Source: Haloechinothrix aidingensis
GTDB taxonomy: Bacteria; Actinomycetota; Actinomycetes; Mycobacteriales; Pseudonocardiaceae
Direction of reading: 5' to 3'
Assembly: GCF_013450155.1 (NCBI RefSeq)
Contig: NZ_JACCKD010000001.1
Location: 806,001 to 870,000 of the forward strand
Length of the DNA: 64,000 bases
The position numbers were made by a program, and so were the translations under genes. Each line of letters opens with the position of its first letter. Positions within the stretch are counted from its first letter, which is position 1. Below, piece by piece: positions 9,075-22,238 of this stretch. The notes under the pieces were generated by a model. The model saw nothing but the letters and a program-made list of their open reading frames with translations. It searched no databases and had not been told where the DNA came from.

Positions 9075-10312
9075 TGGCACGTCCGTACGGAGGCAGGCGC
9101 CGGCGCAGGACCCTGACGGCGATGCTCGCCGCGGTGGCGATGGCACTGACGGCTTGCGGGGAGTTCAGTGGTATCTACGACCTGCCGCTCCCGGGAGGGG
9201 CAGAGCTCGGCCCGGACCCGGTGGAGATGACCATCGAGTTCACCGACGTGCTCGACCTCGTCCCCCAGTCCACGGTGAAGTTCAACGAGGTCGATGTGGG
9301 CCGGGTCGAGGAGATCGATCTCGCCGAGGACGGCTGGCACGCCGAGGTGACGATCCTCGTCAACCGGGAGGTCGAGCTGCCCGCCAACCCCGATGCCAAC
9401 ATCAAGCAGACCAGCCTCTTCGGTGAGAAGTACGTCGAGCTGGCGGCCCCGCCGGCGGACTCGGCGGAAGGTTCGTTGGAGGACGGCGCGCACGTCCCGC
9501 TTTCCCGTACGAGCCGCAACGTGGAGGTCGAGGAGCTGCTCGGGGCGCTGTCCATGCTGCTCAACGCCGGCGGCGTCGAGCAGATCAACACCATCACGCG
9601 GGAGCTCAACGAGCTGGCCTTCGGCAACGAGACCGAGATCAAGGGCTTTCTGCGTAACGCCGAGAGCCTCGCGGCGGGGCTGGACGCGCAGACCGACGAG
9701 ATCTCGGACGCTCTCGACGGGCTGAACCGGCTCTCGGCCGAGCTGAACGAGCAGAAGGGCCTGATCACCGAGTCCCTCGACGATCTCGGCCCGGGCCTGG
9801 AGTCCCTCGAGCAGCAGCGCGGCGACCTGGTGGAGATGCTCCGCGCGCTGGACGACTTCTCCGAGGTGGCGGTCGACACCGTGCGGAGAAGCCAGGAGGA
9901 CCTGGTGGCCAACCTCGAGGCACTGGAACCGATCCTGCGTAATCTCGCCGAGACCGGTGCCGACCTGCCAAACGCGCTGGAGATCCTGACGACCTTCCCG
10001 TTCACCGACAGCTCGACCGAGGGCATGGTCGGCGACTATGCCAACCTGTTCATCACGTTCGACCTCGAGGTGCAACAGATCCTGGAGAACTTCGGCAGGC
10101 ATCGGGGTAACCCGTTCGACGGGCTGCCGATCCTGAGCGAGCTGCCGATCGGGGAGGATGAGCTCGTGGACCCGAGCCTCGTCCTTCCGTTACCGGAGTC
10201 CGAGTCCTCGGCCCCGGCGCCGGACGGGTCCACGGGTGACTCCGATGCCGGCGGAGGCTCCGCGGAGGAGCCTGGCCTGGTCGATGACCTGCTGTCCGGG
10301 GGTGGTAGCTGA
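9071..10312 (+). CDS. MCE-family lipoprotein, MceE-type
   Basis: The N-terminus is a lipoprotein signal: an arginine-rich stretch, a hydrophobic core (LTAMLAAVAMAL) and a lipobox LTAC whose cysteine would be acylated. This is the hallmark of MceE (LprK-like) subunits. The MCE domain follows (MTIEFTDVLDLVPQSTVKFNEVDVGRV; GEKYVELAAP) and then a helical region. The product is 413 residues from GTG 9071, or one residue shorter from ATG 9074; the GTGA overlap favours 9071. The C-terminus is Gly/Ser/Asp-rich. Confidence 0.93.
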   Translation: MMARPYGGRRRRRTLTAMLAAVAMALTACGEFSGIYDLPLPGGAELGPDPVEMTIEFTDVLDLVPQSTVKFNEVDVGRVEEIDLAEDGWHAEVTILVNREVELPANPDANIKQTSLFGEKYVELAAPPADSAEGSLEDGAHVPLSRTSRNVEVEELLGALSMLLNAGGVEQINTITRELNELAFGNETEIKGFLRNAESLAAGLDAQTDEISDALDGLNRLSAELNEQKGLITESLDDLGPGLESLEQQRGDLVEMLRALDDFSEVAVDTVRRSQEDLVANLEALEPILRNLAETGADLPNALEILTTFPFTDSSTEGMVGDYANLFITFDLEVQQILENFGRHRGNPFDGLPILSELPIGEDELVDPSLVLPLPESESSAPAPDGSTGDSDAGGGSAEEPGLVDDLLSGGGS

Positions 10313-11589
10313 TGCTCGGCCGATCGATACGCATCAAGCTGGTGGCCTTCGTGGTCGTGGCCTCGGTATCGGTGGTGTACGCACTGGTGCGGTTCACCGA
10401 CTTCGGGGAGTACTTCGGCCAGGAGGGCTACACGGTCACCGCCGAGCTGACGGCTTCGGGTGGGATCTTCAGCCACGCCGAGGTGACCTACCGCGGCGTC
10501 AATGTCGGCCGGGTGGGCGAGCTGCGGCTGGACGGGGACGGTCTCGAGGTCGACCTGCACATCGAACACGACGCCCCGGACATCCCGCGCGACCTCGATG
10601 CCATCGTCGCGAACCGGTCGGCGATCGGTGAGCAGTACGTCGACCTGCGCCCCCGGACCGACTCAGCGCCCTACCTCGAGGAGGGCACGACGATCCCGCA
10701 GGAACGCACCTCGATCCCGCTCGGCGTGGAGGACGTGATCACCGACCTGGACAAGCTCGCCAGATCGATCCCACACGAGGATGCGCGCACCCTGGTCGAC
10801 GAGTCCTACCTGGCTTTCCGGGGCACCGGCGACGACCTGGAACGATTGATGGACACCACGCAGGAGTTCGTCGCCGCATCCAGCGAGAACCTCCCGCACA
10901 CCGTCCAGTTGCTGCGGTCCGGCAACACGGTCCTGGAGACGCAGAACGAGCAGGCAGGCAATTTCAAATCCTTCTCGAGGGACCTCAACCTGCTGTCCGA
11001 GCAGCTCGTCGAGTCGGATGAGGACATCCGTAACCTCATCGACGCGACGACGCCTGCCGCGCAGCAGTTCAGCGAGGTCGTCCAGGAGATCGGCCCCGGG
11101 CTGAGCTCGTTGATCGCCAACCTGCTTACGGTGTCCAACGTCCAGGCCCCACGGCTCGACGGCCTCGAGCAGGTTCTGGTCAGCTACCCCATCCTCGCCG
11201 TCGGTGCCGATGCCGTGCTGACCGACGACGGCAAGGCGCGGCTGGGCTTCGTGCTCAACCTGTTCGACCCGCCGCCGTGCACCCGTGGTTACGAGGGGAC
11301 CGAACGCCGGGCGGGCACGGACGACTCGCCCGTCGAGCCGAACAGGGAGGCGTACTGCGCCGAACCGCCCGGTAGCCCGATCGCGGTGCGGGGGGCGCAG
11401 AACGCGCCTTTCGCGGGCGTGCCGTCGCTGCCATCGGAGGACGAGGTCGAGGCCAACAGCGACCGTAGCCAGGAGTCCCTTGAGGAGGAACGTCGGCGGC
11501 AGGCAGCCTCGGCGAACACCCCGGGGCTGGCAGGCGGTTCGGGCTCGACGAACAACAGCCTCGCCGAGCTGCTGGGGTTGCCCGGCTAG
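10312..11589 (+). CDS. MCE-family protein, MceF-type
   Basis: The last MCE protein (425 residues) has an N-terminal membrane anchor (KLVAFVVVASVSVVYALV), an MCE domain (GYTVTAELTASGGIFSHAEVTYRGVNVGRV; EQYVDLRPR) and a C-terminal low-complexity, Gly/Ser/Asn-rich tail. The ATG overlaps the MceE TGA by one base. Its stop codon lies at the exact centre of a perfect 40-bp palindrome, so the RNA end of the MceF message would fold immediately at the stop. Confidence 0.92.
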   Translation: MLGRSIRIKLVAFVVVASVSVVYALVRFTDFGEYFGQEGYTVTAELTASGGIFSHAEVTYRGVNVGRVGELRLDGDGLEVDLHIEHDAPDIPRDLDAIVANRSAIGEQYVDLRPRTDSAPYLEEGTTIPQERTSIPLGVEDVITDLDKLARSIPHEDARTLVDESYLAFRGTGDDLERLMDTTQEFVAASSENLPHTVQLLRSGNTVLETQNEQAGNFKSFSRDLNLLSEQLVESDEDIRNLIDATTPAAQQFSEVVQEIGPGLSSLIANLLTVSNVQAPRLDGLEQVLVSYPILAVGADAVLTDDGKARLGFVLNLFDPPPCTRGYEGTERRAGTDDSPVEPNREAYCAEPPGSPIAVRGAQNAPFAGVPSLPSEDEVEANSDRSQESLEEERRRQAASANTPGLAGGSGSTNNSLAELLGLPG

Positions 11590-11607
11590 CCGGGCAACCC
11601 CAGCAGC
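11568..11607. terminator. Perfect 40-bp palindrome spanning the mceF stop codon
   Basis: Bases 11568-11587 are the exact reverse complement of 11588-11607, with no spacer, and the TAG stop (11587-11589) straddles the centre. No T-tract follows, so it would be a T-less actinobacterial-type terminator, an RNA-stability hairpin, or a regulatory palindrome. It separates the MceA-F genes from the two Mce-associated genes. Confidence 0.7.
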
Positions 11608-11832
11608 CGGAGCGACGGCGACGCCGGGCACGGCGGCCGCGACGCGCCGTGGCGATACCGTTGACGGAAATATCACATCGATTGCCTACCCTGGAGTAGG
11701 AATGACCCCTTCAGCCGAATCACACCGTGCGCGATACGCGCGTGCGTCCCGGGTCGTTCACGCGCCGGGGGAACTATCCACCCGTACCGATCCGCAGCCG
11801 CGGCCGAGCCGATACACGATGAGGGCTGGACA

Positions 11833-12393
11833 GTGACGAAGTCGGGAAAGACTGGCCTGCTGACGGCCAGGAACGCGCTTATCGCCGCGCTGACGTTCTT
11901 CGCGGTGGCCTTCGTCGCCGCGGCCGTGCTCGGCGTGCTGTGGTGGACGTCAGCCGCGGGGGAGGACGCCACCATCGCGGAGCAGCGGGACGAGGTCATC
12001 GAGGCCGCGGACCGGGCGGCGCGCGCCTACACGGAGTTCGACCACGAGAACCCGGACGAGTTCCGGGACAACCAGATCGCCGTTTCCACAGAGGAGATGC
12101 GCGAGCAGATCGAGTTGAGCTGGGAGAACCTGCGGGACTTCGTCGCCGAGAGCGAGCAGTCGGCAAGCACCACGGTGTACGACATCGCCGTGGACGAGAT
12201 GGACGTCCAGGAAGGAAGTGCCGGGGTACTGGCCGCGCTCGGCGTCGATGTGACCCAGGGCGAGGAGAACGTGGCCAAGAGGATCCGCGTGCAGCTGCAA
12301 ATGGAGCGGGTCGAAACGGACGACGGGCAGCAGGCGTGGAAGCTGGCCGGTATCGACCAGGTTCCCGTCGTCCCGCCCGGTGAAAGTGAATGA
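11833..12393 (+). CDS. Mce-associated membrane protein
   Basis: A 186-residue protein with one N-terminal transmembrane helix (NALIAALTFFAVAFVAAAVLGVLWW) and a small extracytoplasmic domain that looks like the SnoaL/NTF2-like fold of Mce-associated proteins. Such proteins follow mceF in most actinobacterial mce operons and are thought to stabilise the transporter. GTG 11833 has GAGGG upstream. It lies 243 bp after mceF and may have its own promoter, because the 40-bp palindrome intervenes. Confidence 0.8.
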   Translation: MTKSGKTGLLTARNALIAALTFFAVAFVAAAVLGVLWWTSAAGEDATIAEQRDEVIEAADRAARAYTEFDHENPDEFRDNQIAVSTEEMREQIELSWENLRDFVAESEQSASTTVYDIAVDEMDVQEGSAGVLAALGVDVTQGEENVAKRIRVQLQMERVETDDGQQAWKLAGIDQVPVVPPGESE

Positions 12394-12428
12394 CCACTCC
12401 CCGAAAGACGTGAGGATTCGGAGTTCGC

Positions 12429-13631
12429 GTGCCAACACCCAATCGACGGCGCCCGGGTTCATCGGGCCAGCCGAACCGCCGCCGGCGAGTCGCCGGGCAT
12501 GCGCGGCCGGGCACGGAGAAGGAGCAGCGGCCGTCACCCAGCCCGCGTCCGCGAGCCACGGACGAGGACGGCACCCCGGTCGAGCAGCCACAGGACGCCG
12601 AGTCGGCTGCCGATTCAGCCGCCGATTCAGCCACTGAATCCACCACCGGCGAGGCAGGCGGACCGGCCGAGCAGGCGGGGGCGGCCGTGCCGGAGACCGG
12701 TTCGACCGAACCCGAGCAGGCGGGAGCCGGCACCGAAGAGCTCGACGAAGGCTCGATCGCCGATCGGCCCGAGGCTGGTGCGCAGCCGAGTGCGCACGCG
12801 AGCACCGAGGCAGGGGACGCGGCCGTCACCGGTGCGGTCGAACGGACCGGGGACGGCGGGGACTCGGACGGCGGGGACTCGGACGCATCCGGACACGCCG
12901 GCGCCCCGGCGGACGAGGACGTCCCCGGGTGGTCGGTCGGCGACGGCGGAGGCGACGGGGACGGATCCGGAGAAGCCGCGCGGCGTGGCGTGTCTCCCAA
13001 GGTGTTGGCAGCGGTGCTGACGGTCGCCGGGGTCGTACTGGCCGGCCTGGCCGGCTTCTTCGGCTACCAGTACAGCCAGGTCAGCGGCGCTACGTCCAAC
13101 AAGGCGCTGGTCGACGCCTCCGCCACGGCGAAGGTGAAGGAGGACATCGGCTCGGCCGTCGAGCGGGTGCTCTCCTACGATCACTCGGCCATCGAGGAGA
13201 CCGAGAAGGCCGCTGACGAGCTGCTGATCACCGAGGATGTGCGGGAGACGTACAACGACCTCTACAGCGAGGTCAAACGCATCGCACCCGAACAGAAGAT
13301 GGTGCTCAAGACCCGGGTGAGCCGGTCGGCGGTGATCGAGCTCGACGACGACCGGGCACGCCTGCTCGTGTTCGTCGACCAGTCCGCCAACCGGGAGGGC
13401 CAGGAGGACGGCAACGTGGGCGGCAGCCAGCTCGCCGTCACCGCCCAGCGCCAGGATGGCCAGTGGAAGATCGCGCAGCTCGATACCTACACCGATGGGG
13501 ACGGGAACATCGGCCAGCCGGGCGCGGGGGAAGAATCCGGCGACGGCGAGGACACCGATGGTGAGCAGGGCAGCGACGAGGGCCAGGACACCGAGGGCGA
13601 GCAGGGCTCGCAGGACGAGCAGGGTAACTGA
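12429..13631 (+). CDS. Mce-associated membrane protein with a long disordered N-terminus
   Basis: The product is 400 residues. About the first 185 are a low-complexity tract rich in Ala, Glu, Gly, Asp and Thr. A transmembrane helix follows (VLAAVLTVAGVVLAGLAGFFGY), then an SnoaL-like extracytoplasmic domain (SATAKVKEDIGSAVERVLSYDHSAIEE). The C-terminus is an acidic Gly/Asp/Glu/Gln-rich tail. It starts at GTG 12429 with GGAG five bases upstream, 35 bases after the previous gene, and is very likely in the same transcript. The fold assignment of the C-terminal domain is by resemblance to Mce-associated proteins. Confidence 0.75.
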   Translation: MPTPNRRRPGSSGQPNRRRRVAGHARPGTEKEQRPSPSPRPRATDEDGTPVEQPQDAESAADSAADSATESTTGEAGGPAEQAGAAVPETGSTEPEQAGAGTEELDEGSIADRPEAGAQPSAHASTEAGDAAVTGAVERTGDGGDSDGGDSDASGHAGAPADEDVPGWSVGDGGGDGDGSGEAARRGVSPKVLAAVLTVAGVVLAGLAGFFGYQYSQVSGATSNKALVDASATAKVKEDIGSAVERVLSYDHSAIEETEKAADELLITEDVRETYNDLYSEVKRIAPEQKMVLKTRVSRSAVIELDDDRARLLVFVDQSANREGQEDGNVGGSQLAVTAQRQDGQWKIAQLDTYTDGDGNIGQPGAGEESGDGEDTDGEQGSDEGQDTEGEQGSQDEQGN

Positions 13632-14017
13632 GTCGTGTGCCGAGCGGTGCGGCGAGGAGGAACACGTACGCCGCACCGCCCCGCCACACTTGACTCCGAG
13701 GCCCGCGCGCGTCACGCTTGGTGGAGCACGGTCGGACGGGCCGTCGACGATCGGGTGTGCCGGTCGTGACGAGCAGCTGAGCGGCTGCGGTGTGAGTTGG
13801 GACCCCGCTGGGTGGAGCTGGGCGCGTCCCCTCGACAGCCGCGCTGTGGACGGCTAGACTGACCTTTTGCGCTGCCCGCTTTCATGCTGCGCTGAGCCGG
13901 GCGTTACGATGGTGGGCACCACCGCACCCTTGGCAGTTCGCGTAACGGGGTTGCCGTGACCCTATGGCACCGTGACGTGGCTGTTCAACCGCTCATTTGT
14001 CCCCGGAAGGACGCATC
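13632..14017. other. Intergenic region upstream of rpoB
   Basis: This 386-bp stretch holds no convincing gene. It contains the strongest promoter match in the window (13832-13860) and a second TACGAT -10-like element at 13905-13910 without a good -35. The rpoB ribosome-binding site GGAAGG is at 14005-14010. Confidence 0.6.
13832..13860 (+). promoter_or_regulatory. Predicted rpoB promoter
   Basis: The -35 element TCGACA (13832-13837) and the -10 element TAGACT (13855-13860) are separated by exactly 17 bp. This fits the principal actinobacterial sigma factor consensus TTGACA-N17-TAnnnT. It would give an rpoB leader of about 150 nt. Confidence 0.65.
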
Positions 14018-17000
14018 TTGGCAGTCTCTCCCGCGAACCAGGCTACAACTGCGAGCACATCTGCTGTCACTTCATCGGGAATCCCAGGAGCGCCCCCTCG
14101 GGTCTCCTTCGCGAAGATTCGTGAACCTCTGGCGACTCCTGACCTGCTCGACCTGCAGCTCAGATCGTTCGAATGGTTCACGGGTGACGAGGCGTGGTTC
14201 GAGCGCGCCGTCAACGAGGGCGAGGACAACCCGGTCGGCGGCCTCGAGGAGGTCCTGAGCGAGATCTCTCCGATCGAGGACTTCTCCGGCGCCATGTCGC
14301 TGTCCTTCTCCGACCCCCGCTTCGACGAGGTCAAGGCCTCCGTCGAGGAGTGCAAGGACAAGGACATGACGTACGCGGCTCCGCTGTTCGTCACCGCCGA
14401 GTTCGTCAACAACAACACCGGTGAGATCAAGTCCCAGACGGTCTTCATGGGTGACTTCCCCGTGATGACCGACAAGGGCGCGTTCATCATCAACGGCACC
14501 GAGCGGGTCGTGGTCTCGCAGCTCGTGCGCTCGCCGGGCGTGTACTTCGACCAGTCGATCGACAAGGCCTCGGACAAGGACGTCTACAGCGTCAAGGTGA
14601 TCCCGAGCCGGGGCGCGTGGCTCGAGTTCGACGTCGACAAGCGGGACACGGTCGGCGTGCGCATCGACAGGAAGCGCAGGCAGCCGGTGACCGTGCTGCT
14701 GAAGGCGCTGGGGTGGAGCGCGGAGGCCATTCGTGAGCGCTTCTCCTTCTCCGAGACGTTGCTGACGACCCTGGAGAAGGATCACACGGCAGGCACCGAT
14801 GAGGCGCTGCTGGACATCTACCGCAAGCTGCGTCCCGGTGAGCCGCCGACCAAGGAGAGCGCCCAGACGCTGCTGGAGAACCTGTTCTTCAAGAACAAGC
14901 GTTACGACCTGGCACGCGTCGGTCGCTACAAGATGAACAAGAAGCTCGGCCTGTCGTTGCCGTACGAGGGTGGCACGCTGACCGAGGACGACATCATCAC
15001 CACCATCGAGTACCTGGTGCGCCTGCACGCGGGCGAGACCGAGATGCCTGCGGGTGGCGCTCCGGGGCCCGAGGACGGCAGGACCGTCCCGGTGGAGACC
15101 GACGACATCGACCACTTCGGTAACCGGCGACTCCGTACCGTCGGGGAGCTGGTGCAGAACCAGATCCGGGTGGGGCTCTCCCGGATGGAGCGGGTGGTCC
15201 GGGAACGGATGACCACCCAGGACGTCGAGGCGATCACCCCGCAGACCCTGATCAACATCCGCCCGGTCGTGGCGGCGATCAAGGAGTTCTTCGGGACCTC
15301 CCAGCTGTCCCAGTTCATGGACCAGGGCAACCCCATCGCCGGGCTGACGCACAAGCGCCGCCTCTCCGCGCTCGGACCCGGGGGGCTCTCCCGGGAGCGG
15401 GCCGGCATGGAAGTCCGCGACGTGCACCCCTCGCACTACGGGCGGATGTGCCCGATCGAGACGCCGGAAGGGCCGAACATCGGCCTGATCGGCTCGCTGT
15501 GCTCCTATGCGCGGGTCAACCCGTTCGGTTTCATCGAGACCCCGTACCGGAAGGTCGTCGACGGCCAGGTCACCGACCAGGTCGACTACCTGACCGCGGA
15601 CGAGGAAGACCGCTTCGTCAAGGCCCAGGCCAACGCGCCGATCGACGAGAACGGCTACTTCACCGACGAGTCCGTCCTCGTGCGTAAGAAGGGCGGCGAG
15701 GTCGAGCTGGTCGAGCCGTCGGGCGTCGACTACATGGACGTCTCGCCGCGGCAGATGGTCTCGGTCGCGACCGGCATGATCCCCTTCCTCGAGCACGATG
15801 ACGCCAACCGCGCACTGATGGGCGCGAACATGCAGCGGCAGGCGGTGCCGCTGCTGCGGAACACGTCGCCGCTCGTGGGTACCGGTGTGGAGCTCCGCGC
15901 CGCGGTCGACGCCGGCGACGTGCTGCTCGCCGAGCAGGCCGGCGTCGTGGAGGAGGTCTCGGCCGACCTGATCACCGTCATGCACGACGACGGGAGCCGC
16001 AAGTCCTACGGCCTGTACAAGTACCGCAGGTCCAACCAGGGCACCTGCATCAACCACAAGCCGATCGCGCACGAGGGGCAGCGTGTGGAGGTCGGCCAGG
16101 TCATCGCCGACGGCTCCTCGACGGAGAACGGCGAGATGGCCCTCGGTAAGAACCTGCTGTGCGCGGTCATGCCGTGGGAGGGGCACAACTACGAGGACGC
16201 CATCGTCATCTCCCAGCGGCTCGTGCAGGACGACGTGATGACCTCGATTCACATCGAGGAGCACGAGGTCGACGCCAGGGACACCAAGCTCGGCGCCGAG
16301 GAGATCACGCGGGACATCCCGAACGTCTCCGAGGACGTCCTCGCCGACCTCGACGAGCGCGGCATCGTCCGGATCGGTGCGGAGGTGCGTGACGGCGACA
16401 TCCTTGTCGGGAAGGTCACGCCCAAGGGTGAGACCGAGCTGACCCCGGAGGAGCGCCTGCTCCGGGCCATCTTCGGGGAGAAGGCGCGCGAGGTGCGGGA
16501 CACCTCGCTGAAGGTCCCGCACGGGGAGACCGGCAAGGTCATCGGCATCCGCATGTTCTCCCGTGACGAGGACGACGAGCTACCCGCGGGGGTCAACGAG
16601 CTCGTCCGGGTCTACGTCGCGAAGAAGAGCAAGATCCAGGACGGTGACAAGCTCGCGGGCCGGCACGGCAACAAGGGTGTGATCGGCAAGATCCTGCCCG
16701 AGGAGGACATGCCGTTCCTGGAGGACGGCACGCCGGTGGACATGGTGCTCAACACGCACGGTGTGCCACGACGTATGAACATCGGGCAGGTCCTCGAGAT
16801 GCACCTCGGATGGCTGGCCTCGCAGGGCTGGAAGGTCGAGGGGACCCCGGAGTGGGCGAAGGACCTCCCTGAGGACCTCTACGAGGTCGAGCCCGGCACG
16901 AACACCGCGACGCCGGTCTTCGACGGTGCCAAGGAGCACGAGATCACCGGCCTGCTGGAGAGCACGAACCCGAACCGGGACGGCGAGCGCCTCGTCGGTG

Positions 17001-17530
17001 GAGACGGCAAGGCGACGCTGTTCGACGGCCGGTCGGGGGAGCCGTACCCGTACAAGGTCGCGGTCGGGTACATGTACACGCTCAAGCTCTCCCACATGAT
17101 CGACGACAAGATCCACGCACGGTCGACCGGGCCGTACTCGATGATCACCCAGCAGCCGCTCGGCGGTAAGGCACAGTTCGGTGGTCAGCGGTTCGGTGAG
17201 ATGGAGTGCTGGGCGATGCAGGCCTACGGCGCGGCCTACACGCTGCAGGAGCTGCTCACGATCAAGTCGGACGACGTGGTCGGCCGCGTCAAGGTGTACG
17301 AGGCGGTCGTCAAGGGGGACAACATCCCCGAGCCGGGGATCCCCGAGTCGTTCAAGGTGTTGCTCAAGGAGCTGCAGTCGCTGTGTCTCAACGTCGAGGT
17401 GCTGTCCACGGACGGCGGCGCGATCGAGATGCGCGACTCGGATGACGAGGATCTGGAACGCGCCGCGGCCAATCTCGGCATCAACCTGTCCCGCAACGAG
17501 TCGCCCTCCGTGGACGACGTCGTGCACTGA
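14018..17530 (+). CDS. rpoB: DNA-directed RNA polymerase subunit beta
   Basis: This is the catalytic-core beta subunit. TTG 14018 is chosen because GGAAGG lies seven bases upstream, the product begins (M)AVSPANQ like other actinobacterial RpoB, and residue numbering then coincides with M. tuberculosis RpoB. A TTG at 13997 would add seven residues. The product is 1170 residues. The rifampicin region reads [25 protein letters not shown] (residues 428-452): D435, H445 and S450 are wild type, but positions 437, 440 and 441 are Gly, Ile and Ala instead of Asn, Leu and Ser. The C-terminal [20 protein letters not shown] segment is conserved. rpoC follows 93 bases later. Confidence 0.98.
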   Translation: MAVSPANQATTASTSAVTSSGIPGAPPRVSFAKIREPLATPDLLDLQLRSFEWFTGDEAWFERAVNEGEDNPVGGLEEVLSEISPIEDFSGAMSLSFSDPRFDEVKASVEECKDKDMTYAAPLFVTAEFVNNNTGEIKSQTVFMGDFPVMTDKGAFIINGTERVVVSQLVRSPGVYFDQSIDKASDKDVYSVKVIPSRGAWLEFDVDKRDTVGVRIDRKRRQPVTVLLKALGWSAEAIRERFSFSETLLTTLEKDHTAGTDEALLDIYRKLRPGEPPTKESAQTLLENLFFKNKRYDLARVGRYKMNKKLGLSLPYEGGTLTEDDIITTIEYLVRLHAGETEMPAGGAPGPEDGRTVPVETDDIDHFGNRRLRTVGELVQNQIRVGLSRMERVVRERMTTQDVEAITPQTLINIRPVVAAIKEFFGTSQLSQFMDQGNPIAGLTHKRRLSALGPGGLSRERAGMEVRDVHPSHYGRMCPIETPEGPNIGLIGSLCSYARVNPFGFIETPYRKVVDGQVTDQVDYLTADEEDRFVKAQANAPIDENGYFTDESVLVRKKGGEVELVEPSGVDYMDVSPRQMVSVATGMIPFLEHDDANRALMGANMQRQAVPLLRNTSPLVGTGVELRAAVDAGDVLLAEQAGVVEEVSADLITVMHDDGSRKSYGLYKYRRSNQGTCINHKPIAHEGQRVEVGQVIADGSSTENGEMALGKNLLCAVMPWEGHNYEDAIVISQRLVQDDVMTSIHIEEHEVDARDTKLGAEEITRDIPNVSEDVLADLDERGIVRIGAEVRDGDILVGKVTPKGETELTPEERLLRAIFGEKAREVRDTSLKVPHGETGKVIGIRMFSRDEDDELPAGVNELVRVYVAKKSKIQDGDKLAGRHGNKGVIGKILPEEDMPFLEDGTPVDMVLNTHGVPRRMNIGQVLEMHLGWLASQGWKVEGTPEWAKDLPEDLYEVEPGTNTATPVFDGAKEHEITGLLESTNPNRDGERLVGGDGKATLFDGRSGEPYPYKVAVGYMYTLKLSHMIDDKIHARSTGPYSMITQQPLGGKAQFGGQRFGEMECWAMQAYGAAYTLQELLTIKSDDVVGRVKVYEAVVKGDNIPEPGIPESFKVLLKELQSLCLNVEVLSTDGGAIEMRDSDDEDLERAAANLGINLSRNESPSVDDVVH

Positions 17531-17537
17531 CCTCGCC

Positions 17538-17570
17538 CGCTCGGGCGGTTCGCGTAGAACCGCCCGAGCG
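17538..17570 (+). terminator. Hairpin in the rpoB-rpoC junction
   Basis: A perfect 14-bp stem pairs CGCTCGGGCGGTTC (17538-17551) with GAACCGCCCGAGCG (17557-17570) around a 5-nt loop, starting eight bases after the rpoB stop. No T-run follows, so partial attenuation, RNase processing or 3'-end protection are all possible. Full termination is unlikely because rpoC depends on the transcript. Confidence 0.7.
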
Positions 17571-17623
17571 AGCCGATCGGCCCCACTACTCAGCCGAACG
17601 ACCAAAAGGGGAGAAGAACCGAC

Positions 17624-21535
<3,912 letters not shown>

Positions 21536-21575
21536 GCACGCCTACCGGCAGGCATCGGCCGAAGCCGGAAGACAC

Positions 21576-21612
21576 GAGGGCCCGGGGACGCGGGAGGTGT
21601 CCCCGGGCCCTC
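21576..21612. terminator. Bidirectional terminator between rpoC and the convergent SsgA-like gene
   Basis: A perfect 14-bp stem pairs GAGGGCCCGGGGAC (21576-21589) with GTCCCCGGGCCCTC (21599-21612) around a 9-nt loop. It sits between two convergent genes (rpoC ends at 21535, the minus-strand gene ends at 21653), so it can stop transcription from both sides. Confidence 0.8.
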
Positions 21613-21652
21613 TCATGTCGTGCCGGGCGTATCCGAAGCCGTGTACCCGGCT

Positions 21653-22057
21653 TCAGACGTCGGCGATCTCCTCGATCAGTTTGTCGACATCGAAGTACTG
21701 CTCTTCGCTCCCTGCCGGAACCTCCTCGAGAGTGACCTCGAGGAACTCCTCCGCTTCCCGCCGGTCCAGGAACCAGGACGCGCGTCCTTGGTCGGACTCG
21801 ATCTGCAGCAGCAGGAGACGCTCGTCACCGTCGTCGAAGGGGATGAAACGGACGTCACCGATGCCGGCCGGGCCGACGACGCCTGCCATCAACAGGTCCC
21901 GTGCGAAGACCCACTCGACCCACTGATCCACGCCCGTCTGGAACGCCACGGTGATGGAGAACGGTTCCTCCGGGTGGTACGACCAGCGGGAGAGCACCGG
22001 CGTGTGCTCGCTGTGCAGGTTGATGAATCGGTCGTTGCGCGCTGCGTTGGCGTACAT
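21653..22057 (-). CDS. SsgA-like (SALP) sporulation/cell-division regulator
   Basis: The 134-residue product matches the SsgA/SsgB family of morphogenetic actinomycetes. It has an N-terminal domain with FSITVAFQTGVDQWVEW, then VFARDLLMAGVVGPAGIGDVRF, and a C-terminal EEQYFDVDKLIEEI; the W-V-F-A-R-D-L-L...G-x-G-D-V-R signature is diagnostic. In Streptomyces, SsgB helps position FtsZ at sporulation septa. The start at 22057 has a strong AGGAGGAGGG site; an in-frame start at 22117 would add 20 unrelated residues. It is the last gene of the minus-strand block and convergent with rpoC. Confidence 0.88.
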   Translation of the reverse strand: MYANAARNDRFINLHSEHTPVLSRWSYHPEEPFSITVAFQTGVDQWVEWVFARDLLMAGVVGPAGIGDVRFIPFDDGDERLLLLQIESDQGRASWFLDRREAEEFLEVTLEEVPAGSEEQYFDVDKLIEEIADV

Positions 22058-22238
22058 GTCGCCCTCCTCCTGGTCATCGTGAGCCGGTGTGGGGGCCGGC
22101 GCCGATGGGCTTGACACCGGGGAGATGGCGACGGTCGCGACTCATGACGCGAAGCCCCGCATCGTCAGCCGATGCGGTGTATCGGCCATCACACCCGTAA
22201 CGGCGCAGCGCAACGCGCGATAGAGGCGAGCGGCGCGA

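Noticed and set aside
15350-15367. Rifampicin-resistance mutation at H445 or S450 of RpoB
   Set aside because: Both residues are wild type; only neighbouring positions differ.
14072-16522. 816-codon open frame on the minus strand opposite rpoB
   Set aside because: It is a shadow of the rpoB codon pattern, with low-complexity Arg/His/Asp/Leu composition and no recognisable domain.
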